From: Arthrobacter sp. StoSoilB5
GTDB taxonomy: Bacteria > Actinomycetota > Actinomycetes > Actinomycetales > Micrococcaceae
Direction: 5' to 3'
Assembly: GCF_019977235.1 (NCBI RefSeq)
Contig: NZ_AP024646.1
Coordinates: 2,170,001-2,234,000, forward strand
Length of the DNA stretch: 64,000 nt
Each line of letters begins with the position of its first letter. Position 1 is the stretch's first letter. Position numbers and translations under genes: made by a program. Positions 18,894-27,495 of the stretch are shown here, piece by piece. Under the pieces are notes generated by a model. The model was not told the DNA's origin and made no database searches. It saw nothing but the letters and a program-made list of their open reading frames with translations.

Positions 18894-19714
18894 GCACGGC
18901 CTTCGCCGACGCTTCCCTCACCCCTGTCCGGGACCTGCTTTCCCTGACCGGCCGCAAGGCTGTCATCACCGGTGCCGCCCAGGGACTGGGCAAAGCCATC
19001 GCGTTGCGCTTGGCGGAAGCCGGGGCGGATGTCGTCCTCGCAGACATCGACGGCGAGCGCGCCCTGGAAGCTGCCGCAGAAATTGCTGCTCGGTTCCAGG
19101 TGCGATCGCTGGGGGTAGACATGGACGTGGCCGCCTCAGCATCAGTGCGCACAGCCGCTTCTGTTGCGGCAGCTGAGCTCGGAGGCATCGACATCTGGGT
19201 CAATAACGCTGGTATCTTTCCCAGTAGGCCGGTCCTGGAAACGCAGGACGAAGAGTGGGAGAAGGTGTTCGCCGTTAATACCAGAGGGGTTTTCAACGGC
19301 TCGCGGGAAGCCGCACGCCACATGGCCGGCGGTGGCGTGATCATCAACATCATCTCCACCGCCGGCTTTGAGGGGACAGCCCCGGGCCTTGCCTCCTATG
19401 TAGGGTCCAAGCACGCCGTCCGCGGGATGACCAAGCAGATGGCGCTGGAGTTCGCGCCCTTGGGAATCAGGGTGCTGGGAGTAGCCCCCACCTTCGTACC
19501 CACCGAGGGCACCATGGCGGCCGCCGCCGCAGTCCACGCCGGGGGAGCTGGTCCGACGTCGGACTCCCGGACTACCGCGGTGATGGCTGGCAGTCTTATG
19601 GGACGGCTGGGAACACCGGACGACATTGCACGCGTGGTTTTGTTTTGCGCCAGTGACCTGTCCACCATCATGACTGGCAGCACGCTCCTGGCTGACGCCG
19701 GCCAGACCATCTAA
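18890..19714 (+). CDS. SDR-family oxidoreductase
   Basis: 274 residues. The cofactor motif ITGAAQGLGKAIALRLAEAG (TGxxxGxG) and acidic strand-2 residue (VVLADID) favour NAD. NNAG is in DIWVNNAGIF, and the catalytic Tyr-x3-Lys is in SYVGSKHAVRGMTKQ. It overlaps the glucosidase stop (ATGA), so it belongs to the glycoside operon. A role in oxidising the released sugar (for example L-rhamnose to rhamnonolactone) is plausible, since SDR-type rhamnose dehydrogenases are known, but aglycone modification is equally possible. Its last ~37 residues have a near copy in a relic at 63550-63663. Confidence 0.85.
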   Translation: MSTAFADASLTPVRDLLSLTGRKAVITGAAQGLGKAIALRLAEAGADVVLADIDGERALEAAAEIAARFQVRSLGVDMDVAASASVRTAASVAAAELGGIDIWVNNAGIFPSRPVLETQDEEWEKVFAVNTRGVFNGSREAARHMAGGGVIINIISTAGFEGTAPGLASYVGSKHAVRGMTKQMALEFAPLGIRVLGVAPTFVPTEGTMAAAAAVHAGGAGPTSDSRTTAVMAGSLMGRLGTPDDIARVVLFCASDLSTIMTGSTLLADAGQTI

Positions 19715-19730
19715 GGGCCGTGGACCGGAG

Positions 19731-19767
19731 GGGAGCGTCCAGAACCCCCAGGTTCGGCGACGCTCCC
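19731..19767 (+). terminator. hairpin after the glycoside operon
   Basis: GGGAGCGTC (19731-19739) pairs with GACGCTCCC (19759-19767), 16 bp after the SDR stop, followed by TTGCT. It probably ends the permease-GH78-GH1-SDR transcript. Confidence 0.6.
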
Positions 19768-20045
19768 TTGCTCATTCGCAGTGTTGCGCCGGCTCCGCCG
19801 TCTATGATCATATGTGTTCCGGTTACCATTTCGCTTGATTCAAGGCGAGGTAGAGACCCGAAAAGGCGACTGCGAGCAGTTCTCCATGCTTGCCGTCGAT
19901 CATGCGTTTGATGCCTTCGTCGACGAGTTGCGGCGTGAGCGCGATGACGACGCCCAGCGAGGCAGAATGCGCTTGCGGCAGGGCGCCGGCGCCCAATGTT
20001 CCGGCGTCTGAGCCGATATTCTCGATCGCACCAGCGGTGATCAGA
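19768..20045 (-). pseudogene. relic of an SDR-family dehydrogenase
   Basis: Read on the minus strand, the segment begins IENIGSDAGTLGAGALPQA, continues as LGVVIALTPQLVDEGI, jumps to RMIDGKHGELLAVAFSGLYL and ends AKW followed by a stop. After a frame change it resumes as VTGTHMIIDGGAGA. The SDR at 36582-37361 aligns well, with IVNIGSVAGIQGARALPQA, TIDGKPGDPLAVAYAGLYL and AKWVTGSHLVVDGGA. The relic has lost the Rossmann N-terminus, about 40 internal residues, and its frame near the end. It is a dead copy of a related gene. Confidence 0.7.
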
Positions 20046-20571
20046 TGCCGCCAAGCACATTTGGCGCGCAGACCCGATCTAGTTTGTTGTCAATGATGGG
20101 CCGCCATTTTCCGCCGCTCCCTTGTGCGAAGAGGTCAAACATAGGCCTGCTGGCGCTGTTAACAGCACGCGGCTACCACGGAGGCTTGGCCTGCGCGGGG
20201 ACGGCGATGCCTGGTGACAAGCCCGTACCCTCGTTGGAAACGGGATCTGATTGGGCCGCGACCTCAGCGGGCCATGGCCGAATCCAACCCAAACTTTGCC
20301 CGACGAGGTCGAGCTTCGTCCATCGATTGCCGTCATCCAGACCGCCTCGTGGCCAACCAGATGGACGGCTTTCATCAACACCGTCGCCACGACGAGGGCC
20401 CGAGGGGTGGCCCGAATTTGATCAGGCAGCCGCCGATCGGGTCTGTCACGTTGGCTCTATTAACCACATGTCAAGGGAATCCGGTGCCCCCAAACGGCGT
20501 TTTGTCCGCCGATGTGGCGTAAGAGATTGTCAATTCTTTCCAGATCCCAGAACCGTCCTGAAGCTACGGTG
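20046..20571. other. gene-free decayed stretch containing a repeat copy
   Basis: No convincing gene on either strand over ~530 bp. It contains one copy (20178-20272) of a degenerate ~95-bp sequence found again at 63098-63189. The remainder looks like decayed coding DNA without a recognisable source. Confidence 0.5.
20178..20272. repeat. degenerate dispersed repeat, copy 1
   Basis: The segment runs from ACGGAGGCTTGGCC through GGTGACAAGCCC and TTGGGCCGCGACCTCAGCGG. The same order of blocks, at the same spacing, occurs at 63098-63189. Both copies lie beside SDR relics. It may be a remnant of one ancestral coding or mobile sequence; the source is not recognised. Confidence 0.6.
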
Positions 20572-21501
20572 TCAAATCTCCTTTGGCCGTAGATCGACGA
20601 AGAGTGCGTAGGGGTGCGCAGTATCCGGCTCGCGATTGACGAAGAGCGCGTGGAGCTCGGTGCATGATGTGAACCACGCGTTGGTCCTTTCCCGCACCTC
20701 GCGCAGGAACCGCTGAAGCATCCGCGCGCGGCTGGCGACGCCCATGACCTCCGCGTTGACTCGCAAGTGCAATAACGTGCCGTATCTCTCGGCGCCCCGG
20801 ACCTCGCACCACCAGTTGGCCTCGACTGACTCGAGCGGAGCGATGCGCGCTTGACCGGGTGGGAAGGGCGGGTCGAGGTTGTAGCCGAAGTACTGCAGGT
20901 CTTCGAGCTCATAGCGGAACGGGATCTCTATAAGATCGGTCCCGGTGAGGTGGAAGGGCATCTCGTCGGAGGGCAAAGATGAGGACCATGTGAAGCCTGC
21001 TCGTTGCATCGCCTCCGGGAACCCGGATGCCCATTCGCCGGCCGGAGTGCGGAACCCAGATGGTGTCTCTTCGATGATTTGCTGGACCGCGGCGCGACCC
21101 GACAGCATCTCCTCGATCTGGTCCGCGAGTTCGAGTCGGTCGAAATCCAGGTGCCGGTTTCCGTGCACGCCGATGCCGTGCCCGGCTGCGTGCACCGCTC
21201 GCACCACGTCCGGATACCGCCGTGCAATCTCTCCTGGGAAAAACCAGTCCGCCGCGACACCTAGGCCGGTCAGCAGCGCGAGCAGTCGCCGAACGCCGTG
21301 CTCGGGTCCGTACAGACCGGCCGAACGCGACTTCATACGGTCGACGTTCGACGCGTCGTCGGCCAGAAGTGGGAGGTCGCCGTCGACGTCGACCGTGAGG
21401 ACGACGGCGAAGGCACCGTCAGGCCAGATCACGGAGTACCTCAGCCTCGCACTCGGCTGCGACTTCGTCGGCTCGTTGGATGCGCACGTCCGCGCGTCCA
21501 A
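20572..21501 (-). CDS. polysaccharide deacetylase family protein (NodB homology)
   Basis: 309 residues. The catalytic-type segment FAVVLTVDVDGDLPLLADD provides the Asp-Asp pair, the metal histidines lie in AAGHGIGVHGNRHLDF, and SGFRTPAGEWASGFPEAMQ is the conserved RxPxG segment. Many cytoplasmic members with these features act on small amides or uric-acid-like compounds rather than on chitin. The start is uncertain: the frame begins in the tail of the broken deacetylase upstream and a start nearer the VIWPDGAF segment is possible. It is the last gene of the minus-strand C-glycoside operon region. Substrate unknown. Confidence 0.7.
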   Translation of the reverse strand: MDARTCASNEPTKSQPSARLRYSVIWPDGAFAVVLTVDVDGDLPLLADDASNVDRMKSRSAGLYGPEHGVRRLLALLTGLGVAADWFFPGEIARRYPDVVRAVHAAGHGIGVHGNRHLDFDRLELADQIEEMLSGRAAVQQIIEETPSGFRTPAGEWASGFPEAMQRAGFTWSSSLPSDEMPFHLTGTDLIEIPFRYELEDLQYFGYNLDPPFPPGQARIAPLESVEANWWCEVRGAERYGTLLHLRVNAEVMGVASRARMLQRFLREVRERTNAWFTSCTELHALFVNREPDTAHPYALFVDLRPKEI

Positions 21502-21941
21502 CGAGGTGGCCGATGAACTCGTCCATCAGGACAGTGCGGCCGGGCGTGCCGGTACGGACGGTCGCCGCTGCGCATCGAACTCGAGTAGGTATATCCGGCC
21601 TCTACGAGGAGCTCGAGCGTCTCGGGCGTAATGTCTCCCGACGGTGCACGGAATCCCGACGCCGGCTGCCCCAGTATGACGATTCGCCGGCAGAGGTCCG
21701 GCCAGGTACGAACGACCCATGCAGGGGTGAAAAACGTCGCTTGCACAGCCTTATCGCGAAGCACGTCCAGGATGCGCGGAACTCCGCGATGGGGTCCGGA
21801 TGCGCCAAACGTGAAGTACCCGGGCCGCCGCCAGATCTCGCCCGAGATCAGAGCCTCATCGGTGGGGCCGTCTAGATCGAAGGCCAAGACGACCCGAGCG
21901 GAGGTGAACTCCGTCCGGGTCGTCGCGGTAGTTTCGATCAC
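21441..21941 (-). pseudogene. polysaccharide deacetylase paralogue, deleted and frameshifted
   Basis: The N-terminus is intact (VVLAFDLDGPTDEALISG, then VPRILDVLRDKAVQATFFTP). After TWPDLCRR the frame jumps directly to ASGFRAPSGDITPETLELL, so the block with the two metal-binding histidines (about 35-40 residues) is missing. Past SGDRPYRHA the frame is lost within a few codons. The gene starts with GTG overlapping the stop of the upstream solute-binding stub. It is a dead paralogue of the gene at 20572-21501. Confidence 0.75.
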
Positions 21942-22312
21942 CCGGTGACCTCGTTGATTACCGGCTTCCGCAGTCCGTCTTTGATGCCGTACTTCGTGAG
22001 GATCTTCTCGAGGGTACCGTCGTCGTACATCGATTGAATGGCCTTCTGGACCTCCTCGGCGAGTGGCGTGTTGCCCTTTTTCAGGGCCACCGAAAACGGC
22101 TGCTTCAACAGCACGCCGAGAACGATCTCGTACTTGCCCGGCGTCTTCTGGTTGAAGAACGCAATGTTCTCGGCGCCCTGCACTGCAAGCGCCGCCCGGC
22201 CCTGTTCGAGCTGTAGCCGCGCCGTCGCCCCCGAGTCAGTGCCCTGGACTTTGATCGCAGGCTTGCCCGCGGACTCGCACACCTTCTTGCTGTGTTCCAG
22301 CATGCATCTCAT
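21938..22312 (-). pseudogene. C-terminal stub of a polar amino-acid-type ABC solute-binding protein
   Basis: About 124 residues match the last half of an SBP_bac_3 protein: GRAALAVQGAENIAFFNQ, VLLKQPFSVALKKGNTPLAE and the typical ending SMYDDGTLEKILTKYGI. The signal peptide and first lobe are gone, and its 5' part overlaps the 3' end of the TetR gene by 77 bp. A deletion seems to have joined the TetR gene to the middle of this gene. It cannot encode a working receptor. Confidence 0.75.
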
Positions 22313-22916
22313 CGATCCCGGGGACCAGAATCGCGCGGAATCCCCGCCTCAACGAAGCGATGATGTCGAACTCGGGGTCGAGGAGCCACTGCAGCTGCAG
22401 GCCGTCCCAGAGCCCTACGATCTCTGCCGCGACCTCGCGCGGATCGATCCCGTTGGGGACGCGTCCAGCAGTGATGTCTTCCGTGATTGCCTGCATGATG
22501 ACGCCCCTGATTCTCTCGTAGCGATCGATGAACCATTGGTGTGCAGGGTGATCGGGCGATGTCGCTTCCGCCCCGAGTACTGCGAGCAGGCGCACGGACC
22601 AGCGATGGTTGAGATTGTGTTCGGCCAGCGATACTGCGGAATCGATGAAGCCGACGTTGATCTCGTCGGACTGCACTTGAGCGAGTTCGAGTTCGTCGTT
22701 CGCCTCTAGCACCGCAATCAGCAGGTTTTCTTTGGTCGGGAAATGATGTTTCACGCTGGTAAAGCTCAGGTCAAGATGACGGGCGATTTGTCGAAGGGAC
22801 CCCCCGTGGTACCCGGACTCGGAGAAAATCTCCGCGGCTGCGGCAACGATTTCCGTCTTCCGGCGAGGCGTGTTGGCATAGGGTCCTCGGGGGGACACAG
22901 TCTGTGACGCATTCAT
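22236..22916 (-). CDS. TetR/AcrR-family regulator of the C-glycoside operon
   Basis: 226 residues as read. The DNA-binding domain is clear: TPRRKTEIVAAAAEIFSESG, GGSLRQIARHLDLSFTSVKH and FPTKENLLIAVL. The ligand domain runs to about FRAILVPGIDE; the last ~30 residues are read from the joined solute-binding stub and probably replace the native end. It starts 14 bp after the GMC oxidoreductase gene, so it is the fifth gene of the operon. The natural hypothesis is autoregulation through the palindrome at 27743-27766, but TetR, LacI or GntR proteins elsewhere could bind it. Relation to the TetR at 12589 is visible in the first 60 residues. Confidence 0.8.
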   Translation of the reverse strand: MNASQTVSPRGPYANTPRRKTEIVAAAAEIFSESGYHGGSLRQIARHLDLSFTSVKHHFPTKENLLIAVLEANDELELAQVQSDEINVGFIDSAVSLAEHNLNHRWSVRLLAVLGAEATSPDHPAHQWFIDRYERIRGVIMQAITEDITAGRVPNGIDPREVAAEIVGLWDGLQLQWLLDPEFDIIASLRRGFRAILVPGIDEMHAGTQQEGVRVRGQACDQSPGH

Positions 22917-22930
22917 TCTCCCAGCGTAAT

Positions 22931-24481
22931 TCAGTAACCCGTTCCCGCTCCGCGCATAACCCGCGGAAGGGCACTTTCGCTGGAAATGTGGCGGGTAACC
23001 GCCCGGGCGGTCCTCACGCTCAGCGTCATTCCGGTCAGCGTCGAGTTGCAGGTCAGCGCAGTGGGCACAGCACCGTTTCCAGCCACGAAGAGATTGTCGA
23101 AGCCCCAGACCAGTCCGTCCGGGCTCGCGACGCTCTTTCCGTCATCGGTGGATCCCAGACGCACCGTTCCCGTGTAGTGCAGCGATGATCCGGGTGCGAG
23201 TGTCTCGGAGTCGCCAGGCAGGAACTCCCCGATGGCGGTGGCTGCGCGGCGCTGCACATCGCGGAGCATTTCGATCCTCCTCCGGTCCGCGTCCGTGTAC
23301 GCGAAGTGAGCCTTCATGAGTGGCATTCCCAATTCGTCCGTCTCTGCGTCGGAGAATTCGATACGGTTCTCTGCACGGAGGTCCGTATTCGTGTACCAGC
23401 TCATGCCGATACGGTGCCCACGGCCATCGAAGGTTTCCATCATCTGCCCGTGTGTGGGCCGCTCGGCGCCGATGGAGGGACTCCAGTAGGCTCCGACGAA
23501 CGGTTCATTCAGCTCCGGCTTGGGTAGCTTGGTTTCGGATAAGCCGAGCTTTGGCCTATCGACAATTACGCTTCCGTCGATGGAAACGTGTTCGTTCAGG
23601 TAGAGCCCTAACGCGTGGGGCCGGATTTTCGAGGCCCACAGGATCTGCGGGCTGCGCAAGGTGTCTGCGGCGACGACCACTGACCTCGCGGGTATTTCGC
23701 GCTCGGTACCAGTGGCCAGGTCACGTGCCACCACCGCGCTGACCTTTCCGTTGCTGTGCAGGATCCGGGTCGCAAGAGTACCTGAGACCAGTGCGATGTG
23801 CGGAGCGGATTCGTCGAAGAGTTCGGGCGCGATGTCACGGGGACCGGTTCGGGCGAATGAGCCCCCACCGGTCCGGCGCAGACCTGCGAGCGGCATGTCC
23901 TGGGCCTCTCGGCCGTGGATGTCCGAAGGGACCGCGGCTCGGAGTGCGGTGAGGATTGGTTCTCGATATGGATTGCCGGTGAACGCCTGTGGGTGTACGC
24001 GGAGCAACCGTTTCGCCGTTTGAAGGTCGTCAGCGAAGTCCCTGCCTGCGAACCCCGGGATCTCATCGGCGTATGGCGAGGGTGACGCTGCCGCCCAGTG
24101 AATCCCCATTCCCCCGACATTCCACGAAAAGGAAGCCCCGGAGAACTCAGTGAAATCGTGGCCGAGGTAGGAGACAGGGAAAATGCCGGTTCCTTCTGGG
24201 GTCCAGCCATCGTCACTGCCGAGTACGGCTCCGGCGTTCTTGACGTACTCGATCTGCCGGGCGCGACGCATCAGCGTCTCGAACGCTTCGCGCAGGGCCC
24301 CCTCGTCGGACTCTACAAGGTGTTCGCCTTGGTTGGTGCTCATTCCTCGGCCACTCTCGAGGACCAGGATGAATGCCTCCGGCGAGGCCCGATGAACTTC
24401 ATGGGCGATTGCAGCGCCGTTCGGACCGCTGCCAATGATGACGAGATCCCAAGGGCGGATTGATGCTGTTTCAATGTCCAT
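22931..24481 (-). CDS. carA: GMC/pyranose-oxidase-like FAD oxidoreductase, candidate C-glycoside 3-oxidase
   Basis: 516 residues from ATG 24481. The FAD-binding motif is WDLVIIGSGPNGAAIAHEV (GxGxxG), then LVLESGRGMS. A conserved GGMGIHWAAASP loop follows, and the C-terminal catalytic region has GSSLHYTGTVRLGS (His) and TALTCNSTLTGMTL (Asn), the His/Asn pair of GMC and pyranose oxidases. Known enzymes of this type (CarA of soil actinobacteria) oxidise the C3 hydroxyl of the sugar in C-glycosides such as carminic acid or puerarin, which labilises the C-C bond. The same operon encodes a TIM-barrel protein and a small DUF6379-like protein, the known two-subunit deglycosidase partners, which is the strongest support. 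No signal peptide. Confidence 0.78.
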   Translation of the reverse strand: MDIETASIRPWDLVIIGSGPNGAAIAHEVHRASPEAFILVLESGRGMSTNQGEHLVESDEGALREAFETLMRRARQIEYVKNAGAVLGSDDGWTPEGTGIFPVSYLGHDFTEFSGASFSWNVGGMGIHWAAASPSPYADEIPGFAGRDFADDLQTAKRLLRVHPQAFTGNPYREPILTALRAAVPSDIHGREAQDMPLAGLRRTGGGSFARTGPRDIAPELFDESAPHIALVSGTLATRILHSNGKVSAVVARDLATGTEREIPARSVVVAADTLRSPQILWASKIRPHALGLYLNEHVSIDGSVIVDRPKLGLSETKLPKPELNEPFVGAYWSPSIGAERPTHGQMMETFDGRGHRIGMSWYTNTDLRAENRIEFSDAETDELGMPLMKAHFAYTDADRRRIEMLRDVQRRAATAIGEFLPGDSETLAPGSSLHYTGTVRLGSTDDGKSVASPDGLVWGFDNLFVAGNGAVPTALTCNSTLTGMTLSVRTARAVTRHISSESALPRVMRGAGTGY

Positions 24482-24553
24482 GCGTACTACCTTTGTTCGA
24501 TGTGTGTTTGTCGGCGGCCAGCATCGGCGCAATCATCAGGCACCGATGAAACT

Positions 24554-25960
24554 TCACTTCGCGGGTTGCAACGAGGCGGTGTCCAGGCGTTCCCGAATGT
24601 CGTGATTCTGTGCGTCCGACAACTTGTAGAAGAAGAACGGGATGATCGCCGCGAACGCGAAGAAGGCCGGAACGAGATTAGACACCAGGTTCATTCCGTT
24701 GATCGCCTCCGGCGACTGATGTGCATTTGCGATATACCCCAAGGCGCCAATTGCGGCGACGCCTGCCGCTCCACCGATCGCGTTGCCTACCTTTTGGGCG
24801 AAACTGATCACGGCGTATGACGTTCCGTCCGCGCGAACGCCGGAGCGGTCCTCCGCGTAGTCGATGGCATCGGGCACCATGGACCAAATGATGGGACCGT
24901 TGAACGAGACAAGTCCGTAGACCACCAAGGCGACGATCGTGCCGGTGACATTCGTCGGGCCGATTACATATACAGCAATGAGCGACAAACCTTGAGCAAC
25001 AAGTGACATGCAGGCCATGAGGCGCTTACCGTAGCGGCGCGTTAGCGGGGTAAATAGGGCGATTCCGACGGCGCCTGCGAGGGCGGGGGCGGCCATGAAG
25101 ACGGAGACGAGGTCGATCCGGCCCACTGCGTAGATGTAGTAGTAGACCACGATTCCAAGGCGACCGAAGAAGCCCGTCATCGACAAGAGCATCATCAGGA
25201 AGATGAGCATGAGCGGACGATTGCCGACCACCACATGAATAGTCTTCCGAATCGGAACTCGGGTGGAGGCGACCGGCCTAACGAGTTCCTTGCTTTTGAA
25301 TGCAACGGCCAGGAACATCGGGAGGGCGATCACGGACATGACGACTGCTGTCCAGGTGTAGCCCTGCACAGTTCCAGTTTCGTTGTGGCCTGTCCCGCTG
25401 AAAGTGAGGATCAGGGGAAGGGTCAGCGCGCTGAGTAGTACTACCCCGATGTTCGTCCCAATCATGCGGACCGAGTTCAGCGTGACCCGTTCCTGCTGGT
25501 CGGCGGTCATCACCCCAACGAGTGCGCCGTACGGTACGTTAACTGCCGAGTAAGCAATTCCGAGAAGCCCATAGCTTACGACGGCGTAAATGAACTTGGC
25601 GACGTCGCTGCCGGGAATGGTGGTGAACGAGAGCACCATGAGCACCGCCAATACAGGGGAACCGTAGATCAACCACGCTCGGAAGCGCCCGAATCTGCTT
25701 TTGGTACGCTCGGCGGCGGCGCCAATCGCCGGGTCAATCACTGCGTCCAGTACACGGGCGAGGAGCATAAGGACGCTCACTGCAGCGGCCGACAGTCCAA
25801 CGGCGTCCGTGTAGAAGAGCGCCAGATAGGAACCCGTGGTAGTCCAGATGAGTTGGCTGGCGAGGTCACCAAAGCCGTATGTGAATTTTGTGCCCCATGT
25901 TAGTTTCGGACGGACAATCGGCGCTGTCGTTTTCGCTGGAACTGCACGATCGATCACCAT
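24554..25960 (-). CDS. MFS glycoside-cation symporter (GPH/MelB family)
   Basis: 468 residues; AAAGGAG lies five bases before the ATG. The GPH family motif is visible in the first half: DAVIDPAIGAAAERTKSRFG followed by RFRAWLIYGSP. About twelve hydrophobic helices. It should import a glycoside by proton or sodium symport. It lies between the deglycosidase alpha subunit and the oxidase in the same operon, so the likely cargo is the C-glycoside. The ~90-bp gap upstream (25961-26053) is the widest in the operon and shows no clear terminator. Confidence 0.85.
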   Translation of the reverse strand: MVIDRAVPAKTTAPIVRPKLTWGTKFTYGFGDLASQLIWTTTGSYLALFYTDAVGLSAAAVSVLMLLARVLDAVIDPAIGAAAERTKSRFGRFRAWLIYGSPVLAVLMVLSFTTIPGSDVAKFIYAVVSYGLLGIAYSAVNVPYGALVGVMTADQQERVTLNSVRMIGTNIGVVLLSALTLPLILTFSGTGHNETGTVQGYTWTAVVMSVIALPMFLAVAFKSKELVRPVASTRVPIRKTIHVVVGNRPLMLIFLMMLLSMTGFFGRLGIVVYYYIYAVGRIDLVSVFMAAPALAGAVGIALFTPLTRRYGKRLMACMSLVAQGLSLIAVYVIGPTNVTGTIVALVVYGLVSFNGPIIWSMVPDAIDYAEDRSGVRADGTSYAVISFAQKVGNAIGGAAGVAAIGALGYIANAHQSPEAINGMNLVSNLVPAFFAFAAIIPFFFYKLSDAQNHDIRERLDTASLQPAK

Positions 25961-26053
25961 TGGTCTCCTTTGACCCTCAGTTATTTGGCTGATGCCGTTG
26001 CGCCAGCCAGGGATTGGGGCTCCGAGTGGCAGCTCGAAGCCCCAAGCACGGAC

Positions 26054-27088
26054 TTAGATGCGCGTACCGGCTGCCTTTTCCAAGCTGCGGCCCAATAGTC
26101 TCTGGTGGGCCTGCACCTGGTCGAAAGCGCTGACGTTGGAGGAGGCGAAGTAGTGCCCCTCCCATTCGGTGGAGATATAGCCCTTGTAGTTAATATCGAC
26201 CAGCAGGCGAGCGACAGCGTCATAGTCGATGCTGGGCTCGTCACCGACGGCATCAAACTCGTAGCACTTGCCGTGGACATGGATGATCTGGTCGGCGATG
26301 TCATACCAGCTCTCCATTGGCTCTGTGCCGTGCATTGTCAGCGCACCTACCGTCGGAGCGATTGCTTCTTCCGAGGCGCCGCGCGCGAGTGCCAGCCTGC
26401 GGAATGCCTGAAAACGGTCTTTGATTGTGCCGGGCGCGGTTCGCCAGTTCTCAACGAAAATGTCCACGAGATCCTGGGGCAGGCCGGCTTCGACCCATTG
26501 GTGCTGCTCCGTCAGGGGTATGTCACGCATTGTGGCGCTGAAGTCGGGGATGAATCCCAGTGCCGGCGAATCAAGTTCGGCGTAGAGGTCGCGCACACGC
26601 ATGATGCTCTCGGTGCGTGGTCCCTCCGGTGCGTGGAGTTCCATACCCATGCGCAGGCCCAGGTCCTCAGCAAGCGGAGTGACCCGCTGGATTACTTCTG
26701 CCGACGCCCCGATTTGGATACGTACGATGTTGAACCCGAGCTTATTTGCTGTGCGAAGTTGCCGTTCGAGCAGCTCTGTCATCTCATCGGCGTTCAGGAA
26801 CCGATCTGAGCGAAGCGCAATGTCGACATTTGAGCTCAGGCAAGTGGGAACCAAGCCAAGCTCGTCGATGAGGCCATGCCACTTGTCTGTCGTCGCATCG
26901 TCGATGTCGGGGAAGCTTCGCAGTGACTGATACCCGACGACCTCCACCCCCGGGCCCAGTCCCCGTGCGGCAACTTCGCGCAGAATTTGCTCCAGGTCGA
27001 ATTGCCCGCTGAGCCACTCATTCGTGAAGGAATATAGGGTCAGGCCGGACCCAATTGTTGGCAACGAGTAGTTGTTCGATGCGGTCAT
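26054..27088 (-). CDS. carC: C-glycoside deglycosidase alpha subunit-like TIM-barrel protein
   Basis: 344 residues of the sugar phosphate isomerase/epimerase (AP-endonuclease 2) fold. Metal-ligand candidates are in the expected order: Glu in MGMELHAPEGP, Asp in GFIPDFSATM, His in IIHVHGKCYEF and Glu in YISTEWEGHYF. In characterised C-glycoside deglycosidases the alpha subunit is such a Mn/Mg TIM barrel, which deprotonates the 3-keto sugar and eliminates the aglycone. The ATGA overlap with the small DUF6379-like gene fits a two-subunit enzyme made in equal amounts. Without that partner it would be read as a generic isomerase. The gene symbol follows the CarABC naming and is tentative. Confidence 0.75.
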   Translation of the reverse strand: MTASNNYSLPTIGSGLTLYSFTNEWLSGQFDLEQILREVAARGLGPGVEVVGYQSLRSFPDIDDATTDKWHGLIDELGLVPTCLSSNVDIALRSDRFLNADEMTELLERQLRTANKLGFNIVRIQIGASAEVIQRVTPLAEDLGLRMGMELHAPEGPRTESIMRVRDLYAELDSPALGFIPDFSATMRDIPLTEQHQWVEAGLPQDLVDIFVENWRTAPGTIKDRFQAFRRLALARGASEEAIAPTVGALTMHGTEPMESWYDIADQIIHVHGKCYEFDAVGDEPSIDYDAVARLLVDINYKGYISTEWEGHYFASSNVSAFDQVQAHQRLLGRSLEKAAGTRI

Positions 27089-27495
27089 GGCTGCTCCTCA
27101 CGGACGACAGAAAGCTTGCGGGTCTCACTGGTGCTCCGCTTCAGCGCGGAATCAGGGCCGGTTAGGATGTATGGGATCCGGAGCGTGATGGATAGCGTCG
27201 TATTGACGGCACCATTGAGATCTCCTGGGGTCGGGAAGCGAACGATGGCCCGGTCCTGGACGAACCAGGTCTCCTGCCACCGATCCGCGATGGCGTCGAG
27301 CTCGCTTTCGATCCCGTTGATCTCTACAGTCAGTTCATTTCGAGGTATGGTGTGGCCGTCAATCGAGACGGCGATGTCTTCAACAGTTGACGGAGCGAGG
27401 CTCCGGTACCAAGGCAGGCGCAAGGTAACTTGCGCATTCCCCGCCTGGTTGACCCGGACTTCGTCCCCACCAATCACTCTTTCAGTGGCACTCAC
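27085..27495 (-). CDS. carB: DUF6379-like protein, candidate C-glycoside deglycosidase beta subunit
   Basis: 136 residues from GTG 27495 (GAGGA just upstream); a longer frame back to 27552 lacks support. It is a small all-beta protein: QVTLRLPWYRSLAPSTVEDI, VSIDGHTIPRNELTVEING, WFVQDRAIVRF and TLSITLRIPYI. The LPWYRSLP-like segment and layout match the beta subunit found beside TIM-barrel alpha subunits in bacterial C-deglycosidases. It is the first gene of the operon and overlaps the alpha gene by 4 bp. The beta subunit is known to shape the active-site entrance and stabilise the complex. Identification rests on sequence pattern plus context. Confidence 0.75.
   Translation of the reverse strand: MSATERVIGGDEVRVNQAGNAQVTLRLPWYRSLAPSTVEDIAVSIDGHTIPRNELTVEINGIESELDAIADRWQETWFVQDRAIVRFPTPGDLNGAVNTTLSITLRIPYILTGPDSALKRSTSETRKLSVVREEQP

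Noticed and set aside
26054..27088. Reading the TIM-barrel protein as a plain xylose-isomerase-like or hexulose-phosphate epimerase
   Set aside because: Possible by fold alone, but the 4-bp overlap with the DUF6379-like gene and the GMC oxidase in the same operon favour the deglycosidase alpha subunit.
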